Assembly: GCA_030039005.1 (NCBI GenBank)
Contig: JASHQT010000092.1
Coordinates: 1 to 20,508, forward strand
Direction of reading: 5' to 3'
From: Bryobacteraceae bacterium
GTDB lineage: Bacteria; Acidobacteriota; Terriglobia; Bryobacterales; Bryobacteraceae
Length of the DNA stretch: 20,508 nucleotides
The number at the start of each line of letters is the position of its first letter. Position 1 is the first letter of the stretch. This document shows positions 7,195 to 13,474 of the stretch, in pieces. The position numbers and the translations under genes were made by a program. The notes beneath the pieces are model-generated. The model made no database searches. It worked only from the letters and a program-made list of their open reading frames with translations, and was not told the origin of the DNA.

Positions 7195-7506
7195 TTACAG
7201 TGTCGGGTCTACCTCCGACATGCGCTTGATTTTTCCCATTGCTGCATCCTGCATGCCCTGCGCTAATCCATCGCTCTGATACGCTTGGATCGTCCGCAGG
7301 GCATCTTCTAGCTGGTTTTGCATCTTGAGATATTGCTCATAGCGGATTACGACAGCTAGGGCCGTATCGTTTTCCCGCACAACCAACATGTTTTTGAGTT
7401 TGCCTAGGTTTGCGGCACTCATCTGCCGCAGTTTGCTGACCCCGACGTGCTCCACGGTCGGATCAATGTAGTGCGGCATCACTCCACTGATTTGGACATC
7501 TGCCAT
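7195..7506 (-). CDS. Phd/YefM-like antitoxin candidate
   Basis: The product is 103 residues, start ATG 7506-7504 with AAGGAG five bases upstream. The middle (residues 21-68) fits the Phd/YefM antitoxin layout: a short strand and helix (VGVSKLRQ), a helix ending in LGKLKN, the strand MLVVREND, the strand TALAVVI, and the helix YEQYLKMQNQLEDAL. The C-terminal 30 residues are polar and Met/Gln-rich, where toxin-neutralising tails usually lie. Known Phd-type antitoxins bind palindromes in their own promoters, and a perfect 7-bp palindrome is present in the predicted promoter at 7641-7669. The following gene would then be the toxin. The antitoxin assignment rests on pattern only. Confidence 0.6.
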   Translation of the reverse strand: MADVQISGVMPHYIDPTVEHVGVSKLRQMSAANLGKLKNMLVVRENDTALAVVIRYEQYLKMQNQLEDALRTIQAYQSDGLAQGMQDAAMGKIKRMSEVDPTL

Positions 7507-7640
7507 TGAGTCTCCTTATGCTTCTCCCAACGCATCTTTATCGGCTCGCCAGACGACCAGGATGCGGTTAAACCTTTGCTAGTGTGCTTGTGTGTGCGCT
7601 GAAATCATTTTAGACGATCTTGTGTCAGCTACCCAAGAAC

Positions 7641-7669
7641 AGTTTAGGCTAAGTAAGCCTAACTTTCAA
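7641..7669 (-). promoter_or_regulatory. Predicted promoter with embedded palindromic operator
   Basis: On the minus strand TTGAAA (7669-7664) and TAAACT (7646-7641) are separated by exactly 17 bp. The spacer is filled by a perfect palindrome, TTAGGCT, AAGTA, AGCCTAA on the plus strand (7644-7662), which also overlaps the inner edge of the -10. This is the geometry of an autoregulated toxin-antitoxin promoter and would drive 7195-7506 and 6714-7163. Confidence 0.55.
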
Positions 7670-7747
7670 GACAAATCTCTCGCCATTGACCTAGCAACAT
7701 ATAGCTGAAAGTTTGCTAAACACATGATTATAAACAAATTATGATTC

Positions 7748-7776
7748 TTGACCGGAATCGTCTTAGGGCTGATACT
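7748..7776 (+). promoter_or_regulatory. Predicted promoter for the tRNA-like gene
   Basis: TTGACC (7748-7753) is followed after 17 bp by GATACT (7771-7776), five of six and four of six matches to the sigma-70 boxes. Transcription would begin near 7783, so the 16-bp inverted repeat and the tRNA-like gene would lie on one transcript with a leader of about 65 nt. Confidence 0.45.
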
Positions 7777-7790
7777 AGAGGGGTGCTAAT

Positions 7791-7842
7791 ACTGATGGCC
7801 ATCGGAATCGAGTCGCTAAACCGTACTCCGATGGCCATCAGT
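7791..7842 (+). repeat. 16-bp perfect inverted repeat upstream of the tRNA
   Basis: ACTGATGGCCATCGGA at 7791-7806 and its exact complement at 7827-7842 are separated by a 20-base loop. Each arm also contains the 10-bp palindrome GATGGCCATC, so cruciform or alternative pairings are possible. It ends six bases before G-1 of the tRNA-like gene. It could be a leader hairpin, a processing signal or an operator. There is no T-tract, so it is not a standard terminator. Confidence 0.8.
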
Positions 7843-7849
7843 TCTTACG

Positions 7850-7924
7850 GTGTCGGTAGCTCAATGGTAGAGCGGTGCGTTGGTCGCGCGACGGTTGTGA
7901 GTTCGAATCTCACCCGACACCCCA
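7850..7924 (+). tRNA. tRNA-like gene, anticodon GGU, His-type G-1:C73
   Basis: The cloverleaf is nearly complete: a 7-bp acceptor stem (GTGTCGG/CCGACAC), D arm GCTC-AATGGTA-GAGC, a 5-bp T arm GTGAG/CTCAC with loop TTCGAAT, a 5-base variable loop, discriminator C73 and encoded CCA (7922-7924). Base 7849 is G and can pair with C73, the G-1:C73 pair that marks tRNA-His. The anticodon arm (7875-7891) is irregular: stem GTGCG/CGCGA with a G-A mismatch and a G-U pair, and loop TTGGTCG. This gives anticodon GGU (Thr) with C37, where functional tRNAs carry a purine. It therefore looks like a His-type body with an altered anticodon arm. It may be a decoy or tRNA-like RNA, a rare functional variant, or a decaying copy. 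Confidence 0.75.
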
Positions 7925-7931
7925 GTTTTTC

Positions 7932-7965
7932 GGCCCTACTTGCAGCGCTAACTGCTGGCAGGGCC
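7932..7965 (+). other. Hairpin between the tRNA-like gene and transposase leader
   Basis: GGCCCT (7932-7937) pairs with AGGGCC (7960-7965), and inside it GCAG pairs with CTGC. A run of five T residues lies before it, directly after the encoded CCA, not after it. It may define the 3' end of the tRNA transcript or separate tRNA from transposase expression. No downstream U-tract supports intrinsic termination. Confidence 0.4.
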
Positions 7966-8024
7966 TCAATCATCACAGCCACAGCCGCAATGACCTGCAA
8001 ACCCATTATCGGCACTTTGGCTGT

Positions 8025-8041
8025 GAATCTCAAGGAGATTC
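8025..8041 (+). promoter_or_regulatory. Hairpin sequestering the transposase ribosome binding site
   Basis: GAATCTC (8025-8031), loop AAG, and GAGATTC (8035-8041) form a perfect 7-bp stem. The Shine-Dalgarno AAGGAG of the transposase gene (8032-8037) lies in its loop and 3' arm, four bases before GTG 8045. Upstream, CACAGCC (7974-7980) can pair with GGCTGTG (8019-8025), which shares base 8025 with the stem and could compete with it. Reduced translation of transposase is the expected effect. Confidence 0.5.
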
Positions 8042-8044
8042 GCA

Positions 8045-8986
8045 GTGACCTGCCACAACTGCCGTTCCGAATGCCGCAAGTTTGGGAAGCGCGCTAATCG
8101 CCAGCGCTACCAGTGCAACCAATGCCGCAGGGTGTTCACGGACGCCCGCGATAGCAGCCTTGAAGGGATGTATCTGCCTATCGAGAAGGCCGAAATGGTT
8201 CTCCGGCTGCTCCTCGAAGGAAATAGCGTTTCGAGCGTCGAACGCGCGACCGAAGTTCATCACACAACCATCCTGAAACTGCTGGTCCTGGTCGGCGAGA
8301 AGTGTGAACGCGTCATGGCCGAGAAGCTCCGCAACGTCCAGGTCCGTGACGTGGAATGCGATGAAGTGTGGAGCTTCATTGGCAAGAAGCAGAAACGCCT
8401 GCGTCCTGAAGATAACCAATCGCTTGGCGACTGCTACGTGTTTGTTGGAATTGAACGCCACAGCAAATTGGTGCTGAATATCGCGATGGCCAAACGCGAC
8501 CAATCGACCACGGATGTCTTTGTTGAAGGCTTGCGTCATGTCACAGCGCGGACGCCGTTCCAGATCACGACCGATGGCTTCGCCCCGTATCGCAGCGCGA
8601 TCACCACGACCCTCCACGACCGCGTGACGGGCTTCGCGCAGCTCGTCAAGGTCTACCGTGCCAGCCAAGAGGGAGAGGCGCGCTACAGCCCCGCAGAGGT
8701 AGCCTCAACCGAGGTTGTCCCGATCATGGGGCAACCCGATCCAGATCGCATTTGCACGTCGATTGTAGAGCGTAGCAATCTATCACTCCGGATGGGGCTT
8801 CGTCGCTTCACGCGCCTAACGAATGGCTTCAGCAAGAAGTGGGAGAACCACTGGGCGGCTGTCGTGCTCTGGTACACGTGGTACAACTTTGGGCGCGTTC
8901 ACAAGTCGCTTCGTTGCACGCCCGCTATGGAAGCGGGTATTAGCGATCACGTTTGGAGCGTACGCGAACTGCTGGAGGCGGCTTGA
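8045..8986 (+). CDS. IS1-family-like DDE transposase
   Basis: The product is 313 residues and uncut. A zinc ribbon opens the protein (Cys3, Cys6, Cys24, Cys27), followed by a helix-turn-helix region at about 43-80 (LLLEGNSVSSVERATEV). The catalytic triad fits D106 (ECDEVWSF), D177 (TTDGFAPY) and E242 (VERSNLSLR). This is the single-frame, about 310-residue type annotated as IS1 family (ISMhu11-like), not the frameshifted InsA/InsB of classical IS1; IS1595 is the alternative. Start is GTG 8045, preceded by AAGGAG inside a hairpin. All key residues are present, so the element may still be active. The inverted-repeat and duplication data fit this family. Confidence 0.9.
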   Translation: MTCHNCRSECRKFGKRANRQRYQCNQCRRVFTDARDSSLEGMYLPIEKAEMVLRLLLEGNSVSSVERATEVHHTTILKLLVLVGEKCERVMAEKLRNVQVRDVECDEVWSFIGKKQKRLRPEDNQSLGDCYVFVGIERHSKLVLNIAMAKRDQSTTDVFVEGLRHVTARTPFQITTDGFAPYRSAITTTLHDRVTGFAQLVKVYRASQEGEARYSPAEVASTEVVPIMGQPDPDRICTSIVERSNLSLRMGLRRFTRLTNGFSKKWENHWAAVVLWYTWYNFGRVHKSLRCTPAMEAGISDHVWSVRELLEAA

Positions 8987-9002
8987 GCGATACCATGAAA
9001 GC

Positions 9003-9170
9003 ATGGCGCGGCGCAAGTATACCGACTACAAGAAGTTTCCCCGAAAGAAAGTCTCGTACTCGTGGGCAAAATCTGGAGAGCGCCTTCTCGAAGGGCTGTG
9101 TATTGGCTGCGGTAAGTCACCCTGCATTTGTAAGAACAAGAACCGTCCACGTCCTGCTCGTCAGCACTAA
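9003..9170 (+). CDS. Small basic Cys-rich protein of the element
   Basis: This is a 55-residue protein starting at ATG 9003, 16 bp after the transposase stop. The N-terminus is strongly basic (MARRKYTDYKKFPRKK). The C-terminal half carries four Cys in the tight pattern CIGCGKSPCIC, followed by another basic tail. The Cys spacing suggests a zinc knuckle and nucleic-acid binding. It ends 45 bp before the right inverted repeat. No good ribosome binding site is seen, so coupling to transposase translation is likely if it is expressed. I know no named family. An overlapping frame beginning at ATG 8995 lacks such features. Confidence 0.5.
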   Translation: MARRKYTDYKKFPRKKVSYSWAKSGERLLEGLCIGCGKSPCICKNKNRPRPARQH

Positions 9171-9215
9171 GACCCATGGGAAATTCCCACTCTGGCCACG
9201 GCCACCCTCAAACGT

Positions 9216-9239
9216 TCAACCATCTTTTAGCGCACTACC
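9216..9239 (-). repeat. Right terminal inverted repeat of the element
   Basis: Read inward (minus strand) it is GGTAGTGCGCTAAAAG followed by ATGGTTGA, a 22 of 24 match to the left end. Its outer base abuts the duplication at 9240. Confidence 0.85.
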
Positions 9240-9247
9240 CGTCAGCG
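9240..9247. repeat. Right target-site duplication CGTCAGCG
   Basis: It is the exact copy of 6678-6685. Joining the two flanks through one copy gives a continuous intergenic region between the hydrolase and ADOP permease genes. Confidence 0.8.
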
Positions 9248-9344
9248 GTCATGATCGAAGCGTTGCTCCAACCGCCCGGGGCTGATTGAGGAACCTTTTC
9301 AGATTTTCGGCGTCCATACATACCATAAAGGAGAACTTGCGCCC

Positions 9345-11816
9345 GTGGATACGCTCCTCGACGACCTCAGGCACTCGCTGCGCGGTTATCGGCGGACTCC
9401 CGGATTTACGCTGACGGCGACCGCGACGCTCGCGCTAGGGATCGGCGTGAACATCGCCGTGTTTTCCGTCGTGAATGCGGTTTTGCTGAAGCCGATCCCG
9501 TTTCCCGATCCTGACCGGCTGGTCTTGTTCATGAATACGTCTCCCCAAGGCTCCGGTCCAGCCTGTTCCCCCGCCAAATTCGAGCATTATCGTGAGCAGA
9601 CCAGCGTGGTCCAGGATGTGGCGGCGTTTCGGACCGGCGTTGTCAATCTCACGGGCGGGACGTTGCCCGAGCAACTGCAGTCCGGGCAGGTTAGCTCGGA
9701 TTATTTCCGCTTGTTCGGCGTGCCCGTCATTCGGGGACGGGCGTTTTCCGGTGACGAGGATCTCCCGCATGGGCCGCTGGTCGCGCTCGTCAGCGAAGGT
9801 TTATGGCATCGCAGATTTGGCGGCGATCCAGGTTTGATCGGCAAGACGATCCTGCTGGGCGGGGACCCGTACGTCGTAATTGGGATCGTGGGGAACGCCT
9901 TTGACACATCCGGATTCGGACAGACGCCCGAAGTTTGGATTCCTTTCCAACTCGACCCGCACACGACCGATCAGGGACACTATTTTCTCGCCGCCGGACG
10001 ATTGAAACCAGGTGTTAGCCTTCCGCGGGCACAAGCGAAGCTGAAGCTTTCCGCGCAAGACTACGAGCGTAAATTTCCGCGCATGCTCGGACCCGGGGCT
10101 GGATTTAGCGTGAGTCCGTTTCAGGAGGTGCTGGTCAGCAACGTTCGCCCCATTCTGCTGGTGCTGTCCGCCGCCGTGGGATTGGTGCTGCTGATCGCCT
10201 GCGCGAACGTCGCGAATCTTCTGCTCGTCCGCGCCACCACGCGCCGGCGCGAGATTGCGATTCGCGCGGCCATCGGCGCGGGCCGCGGAAGAATTATCCG
10301 TCAATTGCTGACCGAAAGCGTCTTGCTGTCGGTGGCCGGCGGTGCGCTCGGACTGGGCCTCGGCCTGGCCGGAATCCGCGCACTGCTGGCCGTGAATACG
10401 GCCGGCCTTCCTCGTCTGGGTGAGAAGGGAACGCTCGTCGGCGCCGATTGGCGCGTGTTGCTTTTCACCATCGCGATTTCGATCGGCACAGGCGTCTTGT
10501 TCGGCCTGATCCCCGCGCTCGAAAGTTCGCGCTCCGATTTGAGCGCCACCCTCAAAGAAGCCAGCGGGCGTACCGGCACCGGCTTCCGCCAGAATAAGGC
10601 GCGTTCGCTTCTGGTGATTGCGGAAGTTGCGCTCGCCTTGCTATTGCTGGTTGGCGCCACACTGTTGATTCGCACCTCCATGGCGCTCGCCAGAGTCGAT
10701 TCCGGGTTCGATTCGCACAACGTCTTGACAATGCGAATGTCGCTGGCCGGGCCGCACTTCCTCAAATCCGATGTAGTGGAGCGCATGGTTCGCGATGGTG
10801 TTACGCGATTACGCGCGCTCCCCGGAGTGGAACTCGCCAGCGCTACCTGTTGCATTCCCCTCGAAGGCGGTTATGGCCTGCCCTTCAATATCCTGGGGCG
10901 TCCGCCTGCGCCCAACAGCCCCTATACCGGCGGAGGGGGCTGGAAAACGGTTTCGCCGGGATATTTTGAAGTTTTCAAGATGCCCGTCAAGCGCGGCAGG
11001 ACGTTCACCGAAGATGATGACCGGGCTTCGCGTCCGGTAGCCATCATCAACGAGGCCATGGCGAAGCAGTACTGGAAAAATGGTGATCCACTCCGCGATC
11101 AGATCCTCATTGGCGGCGGCGCGAAAAACATGAAGGAACTTGCGGCGGAACAGCCTCGGCAGATTATCGGCGTCGTGGCCGATTCGCGCGACGGCTCGCT
11201 CGATCGCGATCCAGGGCCCGAAATGTTCGTCCCCCAAGCCCAGGTCCCCGACGCGCTGAACGAGTTGAATCTGAGGCTCACGCCCATGGCTTGGGTCATT
11301 CGCACCCGGGTCGAGCCGAAGTCTCTGAACGCGGCGATACAGGAGAAACTGCGTGAAGTGAGCGGGCTGCCGGTGTCCGACGTTCGCAGCATGGACGAGG
11401 TTGTGTCCCTTTCGACGTCCCGCCAGCGCTTTAACATGCTGCTGATGTCAGTTTTCGGCGGTTCGGCGCTGTTGCTTGCCGCCATCGGAATTTATGGCTT
11501 GATGGCGTATTCGGTCGAGCAGCGTACCCAAGAGATCGGGATTCGCTTGGCGCTGGGGGCGAAAACCGGCGCGGTTCGGAATATGATTGTCCGCCAGGGC
11601 ATGGCTCTGGTATTTGTCGGCGTCGCAATCGGCATCGGCTCCGCGTTTGGGTTGACGCGTTTCTTGCAGGCGTTTCTGTTTGGTGTGAACGTGCGCGATC
11701 CTATGGCATTCGTCCTGATACCCGTGGCCCTGGCCTGCGTCGCCCTGGGCTCCATTTGGATGCCTGCGCTGCGTGCCAGCCGTTTAGACCCGATGCAAGC
11801 TCTCCGCTATGAGTAA
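9345..11816 (+). CDS. ADOP-type duplicated MacB/FtsX permease
   Basis: The product is 823 residues, an acidobacterial duplicated orphan permease: two MacB-like units in one chain. Unit 1 has a membrane segment at about 22-48, a periplasmic domain at about 50-260, then segments near 265-290, 320-345 and 368-392. Unit 2 starts with a segment near 418-445, a second periplasmic domain, and segments near 695-723, 745-770 and 780-805. The FtsX signature after a membrane helix appears twice (TRRREIAIRAAIGAGRGRII and RTQEIGIRLALGA). The family is thought to work in macrolide- or lipid-type efflux or envelope transport, but substrates are unknown. No ATPase gene is adjacent, as is usual. Start is GTG 9345 with AAAGGAG upstream. 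The transposable element ends 105 bp upstream. Confidence 0.93.
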   Translation: MDTLLDDLRHSLRGYRRTPGFTLTATATLALGIGVNIAVFSVVNAVLLKPIPFPDPDRLVLFMNTSPQGSGPACSPAKFEHYREQTSVVQDVAAFRTGVVNLTGGTLPEQLQSGQVSSDYFRLFGVPVIRGRAFSGDEDLPHGPLVALVSEGLWHRRFGGDPGLIGKTILLGGDPYVVIGIVGNAFDTSGFGQTPEVWIPFQLDPHTTDQGHYFLAAGRLKPGVSLPRAQAKLKLSAQDYERKFPRMLGPGAGFSVSPFQEVLVSNVRPILLVLSAAVGLVLLIACANVANLLLVRATTRRREIAIRAAIGAGRGRIIRQLLTESVLLSVAGGALGLGLGLAGIRALLAVNTAGLPRLGEKGTLVGADWRVLLFTIAISIGTGVLFGLIPALESSRSDLSATLKEASGRTGTGFRQNKARSLLVIAEVALALLLLVGATLLIRTSMALARVDSGFDSHNVLTMRMSLAGPHFLKSDVVERMVRDGVTRLRALPGVELASATCCIPLEGGYGLPFNILGRPPAPNSPYTGGGGWKTVSPGYFEVFKMPVKRGRTFTEDDDRASRPVAIINEAMAKQYWKNGDPLRDQILIGGGAKNMKELAAEQPRQIIGVVADSRDGSLDRDPGPEMFVPQAQVPDALNELNLRLTPMAWVIRTRVEPKSLNAAIQEKLREVSGLPVSDVRSMDEVVSLSTSRQRFNMLLMSVFGGSALLLAAIGIYGLMAYSVEQRTQEIGIRLALGAKTGAVRNMIVRQGMALVFVGVAIGIGSAFGLTRFLQAFLFGVNVRDPMAFVLIPVALACVALGSIWMPALRASRLDPMQALRYE

Positions 11817-11926
11817 GGCCTTCCCGATTGCTGACTCGATCTTCCGCACCTTCTGCCGGGTGCATCGTCTTCCGCCGGACTGACACCGGTCCGGAAATCC
11901 GGCTGGAGGCAGGCGAAGGCATGCCC

Positions 11927-11946
11927 ACATGGGTCCACATGGGTCC
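11927..11946. repeat. 10-bp tandem duplication
   Basis: ACATGGGTCC occurs twice in direct succession, immediately before the TTGACC box of the predicted promoter at 11947. It could be a binding site pair or simple slippage. Confidence 0.6.
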
Positions 11947-11975
11947 TTGACCTGGTTGAAACAGCCTAGTACAGT
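11947..11975 (+). promoter_or_regulatory. Predicted sigma-70 promoter of the DUF6152 gene
   Basis: TTGACC and TACAGT are separated by exactly 17 bp. The start would be near 11982, giving a leader of about 37 nt that contains the AGGAGG site for ATG 12019. Confidence 0.55.
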
Positions 11976-12018
11976 GCTAAGCAGGTTGTTACGTCGCGCG
12001 GGTGCAGGAGGTTTCGCG

Positions 12019-12378
12019 ATGAGGGTCACGCGAATTGTTTCCAAGGTGCTGGTGAGTTTGTTGTCCGTTCAATTCGCCGTGCAGGCGCATCATGCGCTGC
12101 AGACGCAGTTTGACATCAGCCGAACGATCACCCTGACCGGTGAAATCTCGAAGATAGACTGGAGCAATCCCCATGTTCGGCTCTATCTTGCAGTCAAAGG
12201 AGAGAGCAAGACTGCGACTTGGGAGCTGTACATGGCGAGTCCGAACCAGCAAATGATGAATGGCTGGAAGATTGACACCTACCGGCCCGGTGATCACGTC
12301 AGCATCGACGTCTATCCAGCAAGAGACGGTTCGCGTGTCGGATACGCCAAGACAGTCAAGTTTTCGAAGATTCCCTGA
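12019..12378 (+). CDS. DUF6152 family exported protein
   Basis: The product is 119 residues. ATG 12019 is chosen over an in-frame upstream start because AGGAGG lies seven bases before it and a clean signal peptide follows (MRVTRIVSKVLVSLLSVQFAVQA, cleavage before HH). The mature part shows the DUF6152 pattern: AHHALQTQFD at the N-terminus, TITLTGEISKIDWSNPHVRLY, WELYMASPN, a Gly-Trp turn, YRPGDHVSIDVYPARDGS, and a final strand. The family is common in soil bacteria, often as small periplasmic beta-rich proteins; the function is not known. It lies alone between the ADOP permease and a convergent sigma factor gene. Confidence 0.88.
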   Translation: MRVTRIVSKVLVSLLSVQFAVQAHHALQTQFDISRTITLTGEISKIDWSNPHVRLYLAVKGESKTATWELYMASPNQQMMNGWKIDTYRPGDHVSIDVYPARDGSRVGYAKTVKFSKIP

Positions 12379-12631
12379 GTGACCGGCCGTCTGAAGTACA
12401 GGAAGTGACGAATCGATCGGCGTGACGGTTCTCCAGGCCGCTGGACCGGTTGAAGCAAGCCGCACGCATCGAACCCCTCATTGATTCACGGCGTGAACTG
12501 CTGCGCGACGTCTGGCATGAATTTCGCGAAGCTATTCCGGGAGGATTGCTTAGGTGCTCAGGCTCCCAGCCCGGAGAGTGCTTCACTGATGCGAAGCATC
12601 GCCCAAACAGCTCACATGGAAATCTCTTTAG

Positions 12632-13180
12632 CTAGGCCGCCTCGACTGGTGCCCGCAGCGGCCTTCGCGTCCGCCGCACCAACTCGCGCGAGAGATGCCG
12701 GACGGCTCGAAAATAGCGTGCCTTCGCGGCGGGTACGGAGATGGAAAGCTGCCGCGCGGTGTCCACAATGTCACGCCCGTCGAAGGCCCGCAGGCGCAAG
12801 ACATCCTGATTGGCAGGGTGCGGGGACGACATTGCGTCCTTGAGTATCCGGCTAGCCTCGCGCTCCTGATATTGCCGGTACGGCGAATCGCCCGCTGTGG
12901 CCGTCGCCAATTGCTCCAGTTGCTCCGCTTCAAAATAGGACAGCCGCGAGCGGGCTTCGCGCCGCCTCCGGCCGCGCACCTCATTGAGCGCAATGTTCAT
13001 GAGCCAGGTCTTAAACTTGGCTTGAGCCCGGAAATCGGCGAAATGGATGAACGCCTTGGCTGCCGTTTCCTGCACGATGTCCGCGGCATCAACGTGATTG
13101 CTGACCATCCCCAGAACGAAGCGGTTCAGCGCCAGCAAGTTGGTTTGAAGCAAATCGGCGAATTCTTGTCGATTGGGCAT
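12632..13180 (-). CDS. ECF-type RNA polymerase sigma factor
   Basis: The product is 182 residues, the usual ECF size. Region 2 spans about residues 8-75, with DAADIVQETAAKAF (2.2) and FKTWLMNIALNEVRGRRRR (2.3-2.4). A variable linker covers 80-115. Region 4 spans about 122-170, with DVLRLRAFDGRDIVDTARQL and the recognition helix SVPAAKARYFRAVRHL. Start is ATG 13180-13178, with AGGAA just upstream. No anti-sigma gene is adjacent; the upstream neighbour is an amidase in the same direction but about 294 bp away, and the downstream gene is convergent. The target promoter and signal are unknown. The gap 13181-13474 presumably contains its promoter, but I could not define boxes. Confidence 0.93.
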   Translation of the reverse strand: MPNRQEFADLLQTNLLALNRFVLGMVSNHVDAADIVQETAAKAFIHFADFRAQAKFKTWLMNIALNEVRGRRRREARSRLSYFEAEQLEQLATATAGDSPYRQYQEREASRILKDAMSSPHPANQDVLRLRAFDGRDIVDTARQLSISVPAAKARYFRAVRHLSRELVRRTRRPLRAPVEAA

Positions 13181-13474
13181 CGGATTCCTGTTCTATTTGC
13201 CTACCAGGAGCGCTGGATGCATCCGGGTTGCCAGCGGTAAATGATTGATGAACCGACAGCGCCCTAGGCCGCGTGTCGAAGGAACGACATATTCGCCGGC
13301 ATTTGCCATTCGACAACTCCGCCGGGTGACCTCCATCGCACCATCCACGGAGCGGGCGACTGCAACACCCCGCGTAAAATATCAGGTTTTCGCATGGGTG
13401 CGCCGCGACCGGCGTGAGCCGCTGGGGGACGCAACCGGAGCGGCGCTGATGTCACAGTCGCGCGATTAAAGACC

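Larger units (their letters stand above)
7507..7790. other. AT-rich divergent control region inside the element
   Basis: This 284-bp stretch lies between the minus-strand antitoxin-like gene and the plus-strand tRNA-like gene. It contains no convincing protein gene. It holds the predicted minus-strand promoter with palindrome (7641-7669) and the predicted plus-strand promoter (7748-7776). The leader of the minus-strand operon would be about 125 nt long. Confidence 0.5.
6686..9239. mobile_element. 2554-bp IS1-family-like element with passenger genes
   Basis: The ends are 24-bp inverted repeats matching at 22 positions, both starting GGTAGT, and they are flanked by an 8-bp direct repeat. IS1-type ends start with GGT and produce 8-9 bp duplications, which agrees with the transposase type. 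Inside are a two-gene minus-strand operon (6714-7506), a promoter with an operator-like palindrome, a tRNA-like gene (7850-7924), the transposase (8045-8986) and a 55-residue Cys-rich protein (9003-9170). A normal IS of this class would need only about 1-1.2 kb, so more than half is cargo. It lies in what was an intergenic region between the divergent hydrolase and ADOP permease genes. The interval around 7600-7760 is visibly more AT-rich than the chromosome. Confidence 0.85.

Noticed and set aside
7741..8097. 118-codon plus-strand open frame
   Set aside because: It runs through the tRNA-like gene and gives the well-known spurious GSSMVE-type translation of a tRNA; it has no ribosome binding site.
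9177..9189. Short palindrome TGGGAA-A-TTCCCA near the right end of the element
   Set aside because: Six-base arms around a single base are not enough to claim a function; noted only as possible transposase-related sequence.
11947..11982. Strong resemblance of the DUF6152 promoter to a common synthetic promoter series
   Set aside because: The shared bases are around the -10 (CCTAG-TACAGTGCTA), the -35 side differs, and the surroundings are natural. It is treated as chance similarity, not vector sequence.
12450..12635. 61-codon plus-strand open frame between the DUF6152 and sigma factor genes
   Set aside because: It starts with TTG without a Shine-Dalgarno, has no recognisable features, and runs into the convergent sigma gene.
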